Source: JACVRW01 sp963808775 (GTDB lineage: Bacteria; Actinomycetota; Thermoleophilia; Solirubrobacterales; Thermoleophilaceae). Taken from it: a stretch of DNA of 64,000 nt. This document shows, in pieces, positions 19,769 through 31,071 of the stretch. Position numbers and translations under genes: made by a program. Under the pieces are notes generated by a model. That model had not been told where the DNA came from and ran no database searches. It saw nothing but the letters and a program-made list of their open reading frames with translations. The DNA is taken from NCBI GenBank assembly GCA_963808775.1, contig CAWEGR010000003.1, positions 1 through 64,000 on the forward strand, read 5' to 3'. The first letter of the stretch is position 1; the number at the start of each line of letters is the position of its first letter.

Positions 19769-19809
19769 GTCCGGCGAGGGCGCAACCGGAGGGACTCCCC
19801 GGCCGGTCT

Positions 19810-19829
19810 CTCAAAACTCAGCAGTGCGC
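19810..19829 (-). repeat. 16S processing stem, 3' arm
   Basis: CTCAAAACTCAGCAGTGCGC on the plus strand is complementary over 17 bases to GCGCACTGCTGAGTTTT at 21699-21715. The two arms flank the 16S gene and would pair in the precursor transcript. Confidence 0.75.
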
Positions 19830-19960
19830 AGCTCGGCCACGGACGGCGCCCGAAGGCGATCGCCAGAAGGCCCAGCCGACCAGGTCCGGTCGACATGCTA
19901 GAGACGCCGGCGCGCGAGGCGTTAGGCCTCGAGCGGCGACGGGCTTCGTATGAAGCTCCC

Positions 19961-21509
<1,549 letters not shown>

Positions 21510-21786
21510 AGTCTGGCGTGGTTTCAAATCCGGACGGATCGAGGGATACCCCGAGCCGGCCGGCTCCACTGTCAGATCAGAGAGTTGTCAAGTCGTGGCG
21601 CCCCCACGTACACCGCGGGAGCTGGACCTGACGGGTCTGTTCAGGCCCTCCTCGCCGAGGCGAGAAGGGGTCGAACCTGGACGCGACCTTTCGGTCGCGC
21701 GCACTGCTGAGTTTTCAAAGACCGTGCGCCTCGCTGGGTGGGGCTTCCACCCCGCTCTCGAGCGCGACGGATCAGTGTAGCAGCAC
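21510..21786 (-). promoter_or_regulatory. rRNA operon leader and probable promoter region
   Basis: 277 bases between tyrS and the 16S gene. It contains the 5' arm of the 16S processing stem (21699-21715), a GGTGGAAGCCCCACC hairpin near 21733-21750, and a 14-base palindrome at 21553-21566. Candidate promoter elements on the minus strand are TACACT near 21775 and TTGACA near 21588, but neither has a well-placed partner, so I do not assign the start site. The tyrS gene upstream is on the same strand and reads toward the operon. Confidence 0.5.
21699..21715 (-). repeat. 16S processing stem, 5' arm
   Basis: GCGCACTGCTGAGTTTT on the plus strand pairs with 19810-19829 across the 16S gene. Confidence 0.75.
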
Positions 21787-22959
21787 TCAGGCCCTGCGCA
21801 GGCGCCTGAAGCGCCGCTTTCCGACCTGGAGGACCACCCCGTCGAGCGCCTCGGCGGGCACGTCGACCGAGGAGCCGTCGAGCGGCTCTCCGTCGGCCTT
21901 CACACCGCCCTGGCTCAGCAGCCGGCGGCCCTCGGAGCGAGACAGCCCGAAGGCCTCCGCGAGCAGGGCGGGCACGTGCACCGAGCCGTCCATGGCCTCG
22001 AAGGCGAACTCGTCGATCTCGTCCGGCAGCTCGCGCCGGACGTGGATCGTGTCGAAGGCCGCCTGGGCCGCGCGCGCCTCATCCGGCCCGTGGTAGCGCT
22101 CGCAGATGGAGAGGGCGAGCGCGCGCTTCGCGTCCCGCGGCGGGAGCTCGGCGTCGAGCGGCTCGTCGAGCAGCAGGTCGTAGTAGATCCCGAGCACGGC
22201 GTCGGGGATCCGCATCAGCTTGCCGTAGATCTCCTGCGCGGGCTCGGTGACGCCCACGTAGTTGCCAAGCGACTTGGACATCTTCTGGACCCCGTCGATG
22301 CCCGGCAGGATCGGCATGGTCAGGATCGACTGCGGCTCGACGCCGTACGCCCTCTGTGTCTCGCGCGCGAGGAGCACGTTGAACTTCTGGTCGGTCGCGC
22401 CGAGCTCGACGTCCGCGCGGATCGCGACCGAGTCGAAGCCCTGGAGCAGCGGATACAGCAGCTCGAGGATCGAGATCGGCTCGCCGGACGCGTAGCGCTT
22501 CGCGAAGTCGTCGCGCTCGAGCAGCTGGGCGACCGTCGCGGTGCGCGCGAGCCGGAACAGGTCCTCCATCGCCATGTCGAGCCACTCGCCGTTTCGGCGG
22601 ACCTCCGTCAGGGACGGCTCGAGCACCTTGAAGGCCTGCTCTTCGTAGGTCAGCGCGTTCGCGTCGATCTCCGCCGAATCCACCTGCGGGCGCGTCGACG
22701 AGCGCCCGCTCGGATCGCCCACGCGCGCGGTGTAGTCGCCGACGATCAGGACGACCTGGTGGCCGAGTTCCTGGAACTCACGGAGCTTGCGGAGGACCAC
22801 GGTATGGCCGAGGTGGATGTCCGGCATGGTGGGATCGACGCCGAGCTTCACCCGCAGCGGACGGCCCATCCCGAGCTGGCGCTCGAGCTCCCCTGAAGGG
22901 AGCGCGTCGACGGCGTTGCGGGTCAGAAAACGCGCGGCTTCGGCCGCCGAAACCGTCAT
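21787..22959 (-). CDS. tyrS: Tyrosyl-tRNA synthetase
   Basis: Charges tRNA-Tyr in the cytoplasm. The class I motifs are HLGH (GVDPTMPDIHLGHTVVL) near residue 50 and KMSKS in GVQKMSKSLGNYVG near residue 230. ADVELGATDQKFNVLLAR is the tyrosine-site segment. A C-terminal S4 RNA-binding domain (LSRSEGRRLLSQGGVKADG) ends in a basic tail FRRLRRA. Length of 390 residues suits the TyrZ-like group. The gene precedes the rRNA operon on the same strand, so readthrough into rRNA is possible. Confidence 0.96.
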   Translation of the reverse strand: MTVSAAEAARFLTRNAVDALPSGELERQLGMGRPLRVKLGVDPTMPDIHLGHTVVLRKLREFQELGHQVVLIVGDYTARVGDPSGRSSTRPQVDSAEIDANALTYEEQAFKVLEPSLTEVRRNGEWLDMAMEDLFRLARTATVAQLLERDDFAKRYASGEPISILELLYPLLQGFDSVAIRADVELGATDQKFNVLLARETQRAYGVEPQSILTMPILPGIDGVQKMSKSLGNYVGVTEPAQEIYGKLMRIPDAVLGIYYDLLLDEPLDAELPPRDAKRALALSICERYHGPDEARAAQAAFDTIHVRRELPDEIDEFAFEAMDGSVHVPALLAEAFGLSRSEGRRLLSQGGVKADGEPLDGSSVDVPAEALDGVVLQVGKRRFRRLRRA

Positions 22960-23087
22960 GAGGCCAATGCTAGACTCCGCCGCTCGGTTGGCGCCGGCCA
23001 GATGCCGTGCGGGCAGGCGCCCTTAACCGGTCAGAGAGCAGGATTTCGCACGGACGCGGGAACCCCCTCCTCGGGGCGCGCACATCA

Positions 23088-25529
23088 ATGCCGGAGCCGC
23101 CGACGCCCATCACTCAAGGAGCCGCTGCGCGCGGTAAGCGCTTCGTGCGCGCGAACGGTGACGGCTCATCCGCGGGTGGCGGCAACGGAAACGGAAACGG
23201 CGGCGGCCCCAACCGTCCGCCGGTCGGGCTCGTGCCGGACCCGCCGCGGCGCAAGCCGAAGCTGAAGAAGCTCCGCTTCGCCTTCATCCTGCTCGGCGTC
23301 TCGGTGCTGGCGCTGATCTCGACCGTGTTCGGGATGCTGATGGCGGTCGCGAGCGACCTGCCCTCGCTCGAGGGCCGAGCGCAGTACGAGGCGGCCGAGA
23401 ACTCGCTGCTCTACCAGGCCGGCCCGGGCTGCCGCGAGCCCGGCCACGACCGCTGCCTGATCGCGAAGCTGACCGGCAACGAGAACCGCATCCTCGTCCG
23501 GGAGAACGACATCTCCCCAAACCTGAAGAACGCGGTGATCGCCATCGAGGACCGGCGCTTCTACGAGCACGAGGGGGTCGACTACACCGGCATCGCCCGC
23601 GCCCTCGTCCAGGACGTGATGAAGCGCAGCGCCGCGCAGGGTGGCTCGACCATCACGCAGCAGTTCGTGAAGAACGCGCTCTCGGCGCAGGGCAACCGCA
23701 CCGTGTTCCAGAAGCTGCGCGAGTCGGCGCTCGCCTACCACCTCGAGCGCCAGTGGTCGAAGAGCAAGATCCTCACGCAGTACCTCAACACGGTCTACTT
23801 CGGGCACGGCGCCTACGGCATCGAGGCGGCGACGCGGACCTACTTCGGCGACGGCGACGAGTTCGAGGAGACGGAGGAGGGCGAGGCGCTCGGCTACACG
23901 CCCTACGGCGTCGAGGAGGACGGCCCCGACGACCCGGATCTGCGCGAGTCGCGCGACGTGGCACCCGAGGAGGCCGCGCTGCTCGCCGGCCTGATCGCCT
24001 CGCCGAGCCTGTACGACCCGATCGAGAACCCGCAGATCGCAACACAGCGCCGCAACCTGGTGCTGCAGCGCATGTACGAGCAGCGCATGATCACCCGCTC
24101 GCAGTACGAGTACGGGATCAAGCAGGCCGTGCCGACCGAGGACGACGTCGACCCGCCCGACACGGACTCGGAGCAGCCCTACTTCACGAGCTGGATGACG
24201 CAGCAGCTCGTCGACAAGTACGGCGCCACGCGCGTCTTCGGCGGCGGGCTCGAGGTCAAGACGACCATCGATCCCGAGATTCAGGCCGCGGCCGAGCAGG
24301 CGATCGCCGGCCGGCTGTCCGGCATCGGCCCGGACGCCTCACTCGTGGCGATCGAGAACAAGACGGGCCGGGTCCGCGCGATGGTGGGCGGCACGGACTT
24401 CGACGCTCGGCCCTTCAACCTCGCGACGAACGGGCACCGCCAACCCGGTTCGGCCTTCAAGCCGTTCATCCTGCTGCGCGCGCTGACCGACGGGATCGAT
24501 CCCAACAGCACCTGGGCGTCGCAGCCCGTGCAGCTGCCCTTCCAGGGCGAGAAGGGCCCGGAGCTGTTCAAGGTGAGCAACTACGAGGACTCGTACCTCG
24601 GCTCGGCGTCCCTGTGGTCCGCCACGGCGGCGTCCGACAACTCGGTCTTCGCCCAGCTCGGCATGAAGGTGAAGCCGAAGCGGGTGGCCGCGCTCGCGAA
24701 CGAGATGGGCATCCGGACCGAGTTGTCGACGAACCCCGCCATGCTGCTCGGCGGCCTCGAGATCGGCGTGACCCCGCTCGAGATGGCCTACGCGTTCTCG
24801 ACGCTCGCCAACGACGGGCGGCGGGTCACGGGCGACCTGAACCCGAACGGCGGCCCCGTCGCGTTCGAGGAGATCAGGGACGGCGAGGAAGAGTTCGAGA
24901 ACAAGCCGGTCAGCGAGCGCGTCTATCCGAAGCAGGTCGGCGAGCTGGCGCGCGAGATGCTCTCGCTCGTCGTCACGAGCGGCACCGGCAAGGCCGCGCA
25001 GGTGGGCGACGAGTACATCTGGGGCAAGACCGGGACGACCGAGAACTACGGAGACGCCTGGTTTGCGGGCGGCAACGAGGACATCTCGGTGGCCGTCTGG
25101 GTCGGCTACGCGGACAAGGTCCAGCCGATGGAGTACGAGCACGCCGGCGGGCCGGTGGCGGGCGGCACGTTCCCCGCCGAGATCTTCCACGACTTCATGA
25201 CGCAGTTCATCGAGATCGAGGCCGCGCGCGACGCCGAGCGCGAGGCGCGCCGGCTCGCCCGCGAGGGCGACGACGAGACGCTGCCCGCCGTGCCGGTGAC
25301 TCCGAGCGAGGTCCCGCCGGCCGAGCAGGTGGCGCCCACGGAGACGGTTCCGGTCGAGCCGGACACCGGCGGCGAGACTCCCGAGGCCGAGCCCGTGCCC
25401 GAGGCGCCCGCGCCACAGGAGCCCGCTCCGGAGCCGGAGCCCGTCCCCACGCCGACGCCGACTCCGCCGACCCCGCCTCCGAGCGACGGCGGGGACACCG
25501 GCGGCGGAGTGGGCGCCGCGCCCGGCTAG
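23088..25529 (+). CDS. Class A penicillin-binding protein, glycosyltransferase/transpeptidase
   Basis: Bifunctional peptidoglycan polymerase and cross-linker, 813 residues from ATG 23088. A cytoplasmic Gly/Asn-rich basic tail is followed by one membrane anchor at about 65-90 (FAFILLGVSVLALISTVFGM). The GT51 domain has AIEDRRFYEHEGVDYTG and GGSTITQQFVKNAL. The transpeptidase has SxxK in PGSAFKPF near residue 455, SxN in ASDNSVF and KTG in WGKTGTTENYGDAWFAGG near 646. The last 80 residues are a Pro/Glu/Thr-rich extracellular tail. It is divergent from tyrS, with about 130 bases between. Confidence 0.95.
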   Translation: MPEPPTPITQGAAARGKRFVRANGDGSSAGGGNGNGNGGGPNRPPVGLVPDPPRRKPKLKKLRFAFILLGVSVLALISTVFGMLMAVASDLPSLEGRAQYEAAENSLLYQAGPGCREPGHDRCLIAKLTGNENRILVRENDISPNLKNAVIAIEDRRFYEHEGVDYTGIARALVQDVMKRSAAQGGSTITQQFVKNALSAQGNRTVFQKLRESALAYHLERQWSKSKILTQYLNTVYFGHGAYGIEAATRTYFGDGDEFEETEEGEALGYTPYGVEEDGPDDPDLRESRDVAPEEAALLAGLIASPSLYDPIENPQIATQRRNLVLQRMYEQRMITRSQYEYGIKQAVPTEDDVDPPDTDSEQPYFTSWMTQQLVDKYGATRVFGGGLEVKTTIDPEIQAAAEQAIAGRLSGIGPDASLVAIENKTGRVRAMVGGTDFDARPFNLATNGHRQPGSAFKPFILLRALTDGIDPNSTWASQPVQLPFQGEKGPELFKVSNYEDSYLGSASLWSATAASDNSVFAQLGMKVKPKRVAALANEMGIRTELSTNPAMLLGGLEIGVTPLEMAYAFSTLANDGRRVTGDLNPNGGPVAFEEIRDGEEEFENKPVSERVYPKQVGELAREMLSLVVTSGTGKAAQVGDEYIWGKTGTTENYGDAWFAGGNEDISVAVWVGYADKVQPMEYEHAGGPVAGGTFPAEIFHDFMTQFIEIEAARDAEREARRLAREGDDETLPAVPVTPSEVPPAEQVAPTETVPVEPDTGGETPEAEPVPEAPAPQEPAPEPEPVPTPTPTPPTPPPSDGGDTGGGVGAAPG

Positions 25530-26095
25530 GGCCGCGGGCGCGACACGTGCGGGCTGTCGGCGTCGCAGAAGCGCCAGGGCAGGTCCGCGGCCTTCGTGAT
25601 GCCCACGCGCGTGCCGGTGACGATGCGCGGCTCGGCGGCGTCCGCGTCGCGGCCGAGCACCTCGATCGGGCCCTCGACCAGCGAGCTCCCGTTCAGCGAC
25701 AGGCCGATGCCGAGCGCCTGCGTCAGCTTGCCTGGACCCGAGCACAGCTCCCGCTCGGACGCCACGCCGCGCCGCTCGTGCATCAGCTCGATGCCGTCCT
25801 CCGGCTCGAGCGCGCGGATCAGAACCGCTGCCGCCACCCCCTCCTCCTCGCTGACCGCGTTCAGCAGGGAGTGCACGCCGTAGGAGAAGTACACGTAGGC
25901 GTTGCCGGGGGGGCCGAACAGCGTGTGCGTCCGTCCCGTCAGCCCCACGTGGGCGTGACAGGCCGGCTCGTCCATGTGGTAGCTCTCGGTCTCGACGATC
26001 CGGCCCGCGGTCTCGCCGTGGCGGACCGTGCAGCCGATCAGCTCGCGCGCGACGTCGTGGACCGAGCGCGCGTAGAAGGCCCGGCCGAGCCTCAC
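25526..26095 (-). CDS. mpg: DNA-3-methyladenine glycosylase (Mpg/AAG family)
   Basis: Base-excision repair enzyme removing alkylated purines. Recognisable elements are ARELIGCTVRHG, the catalytic Glu block RIVETESYHMDEPACHAHVG, TLFGPPGNAYVYFSYGVHS and the late CSGPGKLTQALGI. Length of 189 residues is usual for bacterial members. The GTG start at 26095 overlaps the argH stop as GTGA, and the stop overlaps the end of the PBP gene by 4 bases. Confidence 0.94.
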   Translation of the reverse strand: MRLGRAFYARSVHDVARELIGCTVRHGETAGRIVETESYHMDEPACHAHVGLTGRTHTLFGPPGNAYVYFSYGVHSLLNAVSEEEGVAAAVLIRALEPEDGIELMHERRGVASERELCSGPGKLTQALGIGLSLNGSSLVEGPIEVLGRDADAAEPRIVTGTRVGITKAADLPWRFCDADSPHVSRPRP

Positions 26096-27462
26096 ACGGG
26101 CGCCTCGGCGAGCACGTGGCGCGCCTGGGCGAGCTGATCGCGCACGCGCGCGAGCGAGGTGCCGCCGTCCGACACCTTCGACTCGAGCAGCGCCGACTGG
26201 TCGAGCAGCGCGTAGAAGCGCCCGTCGAGCGCCGGGGCGAGCTCGGCGAGCTCGTCCGGGGTCAGCTCTGAGAGCGTCTTGCCGCGCTCGATCGCCCCTC
26301 GGACGAGACCGCCGACGGTCCCGTGCGCCTCGCGGAACGGGACCCCCTCGCGCACGAGGTGGTCGGCGACGTCGGTGGCCGCGATGAACTCATCCGAGGC
26401 GGCCTCCGCCATGCGCTCGCGATCGAAGCTGATCTCGCCCAGCATCTCGCTGGCCACCCGCAGGCAGAGCTCGATCGTGTCGCTCGCGTCGAACAGGCCC
26501 TCCTTGTCCTCCTGGAGGTCCTTGTTGTAGGTGAGCGGAAGGCCGTGGAGGACGCCATGCAGCGCCACGAGCCGCCCCGCCAGGCGCGGCGCCTTGGCAC
26601 GCAGCAGCTCCGCGGCATCGGGGTTCTTCTTCTGCGGCATCAGGCTCGATCCCGACGAGAACGCGTCCGAGACCTCGCAGAAGCCGAACTCCTGGCTCGA
26701 CCAGAGCACGATCTCGCCGCCGAGCTGCGAGAGGTGGGTGGCGCAGGTGGCCGCGGCGGACAGGTAGTCGAGCACGAAGTCGCGGTTCGACACGGCGTCG
26801 AGCGAGTTCTCGGAGATGCCTCCGAAGCCGAGCTCCTGCGCGACGAACATACGGCTCGTGTCGAAGTTGACACCGGCGAGCGCGCCGGCGCCGAGCGGCA
26901 GGTCGTCCGTGGCGGTCATGCAGAAGTTGAAGCGCTGCAGGTCGCGCCGGAACTTCCAGAAATAGGCGAGCAGGTGGTGTGACAGGTACACCGGCTGGGC
27001 GCGCTGGAGATGGGTGTAACCCGGCAGCGGCCAGTCGAGGTGCTCCTCGGCGAGCCGCGCCACCGTCGCCATCAGCTCGCGCAGCAGCTCCTTGGCGGTG
27101 AGCGAGTGCGCGCGGACGAACAGCGCGACGTCGGTGGCCACCTGGTCGTTGCGCGAGCGGGCCGTGTGCAGCTTGCCACCGGTCGGCCCGATGATCTCCG
27201 TGAGACGGCGCTCGATCGCCATGTGGATGTCCTCGTCGTCCGGCTGGACGACGAACGTGTCGGCCTCGATCTCCCTGCCCACCTCGGCCAGGCCGCGCTC
27301 GATCTCCTCGAGGTCCGAGTCGCCGATGATGCCGCTGCGGGCAAGCATGCGCGCGTGCGCGAGCGACCCCTCGAGGTCGTAGGGCGCGAGCCGGTAGTCG
27401 AAGGCGATCGACGAGTTGAGCGCCTGGAACAGCGGGTCCTGCGGGTCACGGAAGCGGCTCAT
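26092..27462 (-). CDS. argH: Argininosuccinate lyase
   Basis: Cleaves argininosuccinate to arginine and fumarate. The lyase signature GSSLMPQKKNPDAAELLRAK is complete, with KLHTARSRNDQVATD and GYTHLQRAQPVYLSHHLL carrying the other conserved regions. Start ATG 27462 (MSRFRDPQDPLFQALNSS) is preferred to a longer frame that reads through the intergenic region. Length is 456 residues. No other arg gene is in the window, so argH is detached from the rest of the pathway here. Confidence 0.96.
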   Translation of the reverse strand: MSRFRDPQDPLFQALNSSIAFDYRLAPYDLEGSLAHARMLARSGIIGDSDLEEIERGLAEVGREIEADTFVVQPDDEDIHMAIERRLTEIIGPTGGKLHTARSRNDQVATDVALFVRAHSLTAKELLRELMATVARLAEEHLDWPLPGYTHLQRAQPVYLSHHLLAYFWKFRRDLQRFNFCMTATDDLPLGAGALAGVNFDTSRMFVAQELGFGGISENSLDAVSNRDFVLDYLSAAATCATHLSQLGGEIVLWSSQEFGFCEVSDAFSSGSSLMPQKKNPDAAELLRAKAPRLAGRLVALHGVLHGLPLTYNKDLQEDKEGLFDASDTIELCLRVASEMLGEISFDRERMAEAASDEFIAATDVADHLVREGVPFREAHGTVGGLVRGAIERGKTLSELTPDELAELAPALDGRFYALLDQSALLESKVSDGGTSLARVRDQLAQARHVLAEAPV

Positions 27463-27505
27463 GCGAGGACCGGGAGAATAGGGCAGCCCCGTAGGATTCC
27501 CGCCC

Positions 27506-28487
27506 GTGCGGGTGCTCGTCACAGGGGCCACGGGGAAGGTGGGTCACGCGGTCGCGCGAGGCTCTGCTCGAGCGCGGCGACGACGTGCGCGCGCTGGTGC
27601 GCGACCCGGATCGGGCGGCGAGCGTGGTGCCCGAGGGCGCGGAGCTGGTGGCGGGCGACGTGATCCGCCCGTCGAGCCTCCCCGCCGCGGTCGAGGGATG
27701 CGAGCTCGTCTTCAACGCGATGGGGCTGCCGGAGCAGTGGTTGCGGGACGAGCGCGAGTTCGACAGCGTGAACGCGCTCGGCACCCGCAGCCTCGTCGAC
27801 GCGGCCGTGCGCGCCGGGGTCCGCCGGGTCATCCACACGAGCACGATCGACGTCTTCCACGCCGGGCCGGGCGAGGCGTTCGACGAGTCGCAGCTCGCCA
27901 CCTATCCCAAGGGAACCGCCTACGAGCGCTCGAAGCAGCGCGCCGAGGAGCTCGCCCTCGCGGCCGCGGAGGGCAGCGACACCGACGTCGTGTTCGTCAA
28001 CCCCTCCGCGGTCTACGGGCCCGGGCCGGGCGGCGAGGCGACCTCGGTCGAGGGGACGCTGATCCGGCCGCTGATCGCGGGCAGCCGTGTCGACGTGCCG
28101 ATGCTGCCGCCGGGCGGGATCGCGCTCGTCCACTCGCCGGGTCTCGCGCGCGGCGTGCTGCTCGCCGCCGAGCGCGGCGCGGCGGGCGAGCGCTACATCC
28201 TCTGCGACGGCCAGATGAGCTTCGCGGAGCTGGCGGAGACGGTCGTGCGGATCGCCGGCCGCGGGAGGGTCCCGCGGGTCATGCCCGTGCCCGTCGCGAA
28301 GGCGCTCGCCGAGGCCGGCGAGCGCGTCTCGCGGCTGATCGGCAAGCCGCCGCTGCTGCCGAAGGGGCAGCTCCACTTCTTCCTCTGGAACGCCCGCCCC
28401 CAGTCGGGGAAGGCGCAGCGCGAGCTCGGCTGGGCGCCGACCCCCATCGAGGAGGGCCTGCGCCAGGCCGTGGCCTCCGTTGCCTGA
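27506..28487 (+). CDS. NAD-dependent epimerase/dehydratase (extended SDR), +1 frameshift
   Basis: Extended short-chain dehydrogenase with the Rossmann motif VLVTGATGKVGHAV at the N-terminus and the catalytic YERSK near residue 138 (KGTAYERSKQRAEEL). VIHTSTIDVFH supplies the Ser/Thr. The frame breaks after GTC GCG CGA. Removing one G at 27560/27561 gives ALLERGDDVRALVRDPDRA and a normal protein of about 326 residues to 28487. The substrate is probably a nucleotide sugar, a steroid-like compound or a dihydroflavonol-type alcohol; sequence does not decide. It overlaps the following GNAT gene. Confidence 0.86.
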
Positions 28488-29079
28488 GGTACGCCGGGCC
28501 CGCGACGAGGACGCCGCGGACGCTGCCCGCCTGCTGTACGTGAGCGCCGACGACATGTACGACCGCTTCTCGGGCAGCCGCGAGCGCGCGTTGCGCACGC
28601 TCGAGCGCTCGCTCCTGCGTCCCGGGAACGCGTCGAGCGCCGAGTGCGTCTGGATCGCCGAGGTCGGCGGCGAGCCGGCCGGCGTCATGGCGGCGTTCTC
28701 CGTGGACGAGGCGCACGCGCGGTCACGCGCGTTCTTCCGCCTCGCCCTGCGGCACGCGCCGTTCTGGTGCTGGCCGAGCGCCCTGCGGGTGTACGTGCTC
28801 GGCGGCCGCGCGTCACCGAGCCCGCCGGCGGCCGCGTTCTACGTCGATGCGCTCGCCACCGACGAGCGCTTCAGGCGCCGGGGGGTCGCCCGGGCGCTGC
28901 TCGCGGAGGCGGAGCGCCAGGCGCGCGCCCGCAAGCTGCCCAGCGTGGCGCTCGACACGACGCTCGAGAACGCGGAGGCCCGCGCCCTCTACGCGAGCGA
29001 GGGGTTCGAGGAGGTCGCCTACCGCCCTCCCGCGCGCGGCCTGCCGGGCTTCGTGGCGCTCGTGAAGCAGCTCGGCTAG
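28480..29079 (+). CDS. GNAT-family N-acetyltransferase
   Basis: 199 residues with a GNAT fold. VWIAEVGGEPAGVMAAF is the central hairpin, YVDALATDERFRRRGVARAL is motif A with the acetyl-CoA loop R-R-R-G-V-A, and ALYASEGFEEVAYRPP is the C-terminal strand. Acceptor unknown. The likely start is TTG 28480, which overlaps the epimerase by 8 bases, so the two probably share a transcript; no better ATG is available. Confidence 0.82.
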   Translation: MPEVRRARDEDAADAARLLYVSADDMYDRFSGSRERALRTLERSLLRPGNASSAECVWIAEVGGEPAGVMAAFSVDEAHARSRAFFRLALRHAPFWCWPSALRVYVLGGRASPSPPAAAFYVDALATDERFRRRGVARALLAEAERQARARKLPSVALDTTLENAEARALYASEGFEEVAYRPPARGLPGFVALVKQLG

Positions 29080-31015
29080 CGCCGCTTGCGGCGGCGCTTG
29101 ACCCGCTCGCAGCCCCGGACGCGGTCAACCGCGTCGACCGTCGCGCGGTCCCGCCTGCCACGGCCACAGTTCACCCTGTCGCGCACGCCGTTCGCGGCGC
29201 CGATGCGGTCGTTGCCGCCGCCGCCCGCGAGGCGCCCGCCGCCCGGACCGGCCGTGAGCCGGTCGTCGCCGGCGGCGCCCGCCACACGGTCCCTGCCCGC
29301 GCCCGCCGTTCACGCGGTCCTTCCCTGCGCCGCCGTCGAGCCTGTCGTTGCCCCGTCCGCCGTCGAGGCAGTCGTCGCCGAGCATGCCGAGCAGGCGGTC
29401 GTTGCCGCGCCCGCCGAGCAGCCGGTCGCCGAAGTCGTAGCCGGTGATCACGTCCGCGCCCGTCCCGCCGCTGCGCTCGTTGGCGCAGGGCCCCGGGCGG
29501 CCCGCCACGGCGCTGCTCCTGGTCACCGAGGCGCTCAGGCCGGAGGGGTCCCTCACGGTGAGCGTCGTGGCGTACGAGCCCGGGGCCCCGAAGAGATGTG
29601 CGGCCGTCGGGCCCGTCGCGCTGGCGCCGCCGGCGAAGCTCCATGCGTAGGACGCGATGCCCTCACCGTCCGGATCCGAGCTTCCGGCGGCACTGAACAG
29701 GGTCGGCTCGCCGAGCAGCGCGCCACTCGCCGTGAAGAGCCGCGCGCGGGGCGAGGCGCTGGTATTCCTGGGCGCCGATGTCGACGACGGAGCCGCCGTT
29801 GCCGTTGCCGTCGCGCACCCGCGGGCTGCCGTCGACATCCGGATCCTGATCGGGCACCAGGGGCGTGAGGTCGCCCTGGTCGATCAGCGGCGAGTCGAAA
29901 CGAAGGCGGTAGTCGAGCCTCGCGGGGTCGATGAAGCGCGGGTCCAGATTCCCGGTCAGGTTGGTGGGGCCGGCGGAGAGACTCCCGAATCCGGGGATGT
30001 TCGAGATCTTCGTGCCGTCGTACGACGATCGGCGGATGGTCAGGTTGGCGGGAAAGTTTGCGGAAGCACCCTGACGGCTCAACGCCCTCGTCACGTTCCG
30101 GATCACCGCGCCCTCGATGGTGGCGTTCGCCGAAGCGGGCGTGTTCGACGCTTCGAGGATGCCGCGCACCTCGATCCCGGTCGAGTTCGGCACACCACGT
30201 CCGTCGATCGTGAGATTCGACGCCGTGAGCTCGCCCGGCACGCCCGGCTCATTTCCCTGGTTGGTCGACGAGAGGCCGGCCCAGGAGCCGTGGTTCTCCT
30301 GCGGGTGCGGCGTCAGGATCACGTTCGAAACCTCCGCGACGCCGCCGAAGGTCCGGATCGGGTCCGTGGCGCGGATCACGGTGCGGCGAATGTCCGTCTT
30401 CGTGTCGCCGGGGCTGATCCCGATGCCGCCCTGGATGTAGGAGTCCTCGATCCGGGAGCCCTCGAAGTCATGGACGGCCGACGAGAACGGCTGGTCGGTG
30501 GCGAGCCGAATGTCGACGCCGTGGATCACGGTGCCGAGGTCCTCGACAAGGATGCCGCCGTTCGACGCGCTGTCCAGGGAGACCGACGTCACCCCGACAT
30601 CGAAGGCGTCGGCCCCGTCCGCGAGGCGGAACGCGTCCTGGCCGCCCGAGCTCGCCAGGCGCACGGTGAAGGCACGGACGGAGGTCTGCAGGCTGCCGCT
30701 GAGCGACATGCCGTCGCCGAGACCCGTGTAGTTGAGAACCGTGCGCCCGCGCCCTGCCCCGATGATGGTGATCGGCTCAACCGCCGTGAACGTGTCCGGC
30801 ATCGCGAACGAGCCGGGGCCGATGCGCACGACGTCGTAGTCGGTCCCGAGCTCCGCCAGCGCCTCGGCCTCGGCGACCGTGTTCGCCTGCTGCGCGCCGC
30901 CCGGGCAGGACGGGTCCCGCAGGCAGATCACGTCATCCGCGCGCGCCGCCGCGGGCGGTGCGAGCAGCACCAGTGTCGCTGCGAAGAGTGCCCGGGCGCC
31001 GGTCCTCATGGTCAC
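29076..31015 (-). CDS. Secreted beta-helix, PKD and calcium-repeat protein, two +1 frameshifts
   Basis: An N-terminal signal peptide (ARALFAATLVLLAPPAAARA) is followed by about 390 residues of right-handed parallel beta-helix character (VIRATDPIRTFGGVAEVSNV and similar). A C-terminal pseudo-repeat (PRVRDGNGNGGSVVDIGAQE) ends that part. After removal of one base at 29761 the frame continues into a PKD-like domain (DPDGEGIASYAWSFAGG). RTX-like glycine/aspartate repeats follow (GGRGNDRLLGMLGDD), then after another extra base at 29302-29304 more repeats and a basic tail VKRRRKRR. Total is about 645 residues. Probably exported and surface-associated; ligand unknown. The 3' end overlaps the GNAT stop. 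Confidence 0.8.
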
Positions 31016-31071
31016 CCGAGGGTACGGGGCGCCGACGCATGGGGCAGTATCGCGTCGGTCTCGACCTGGTC

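Noticed and set aside
21520..21545. tRNA-like segment GGTTTCAAATCCGG upstream of 16S
   Set aside because: The T-loop would have the wrong length and no acceptor, D or anticodon arms can be drawn around it.
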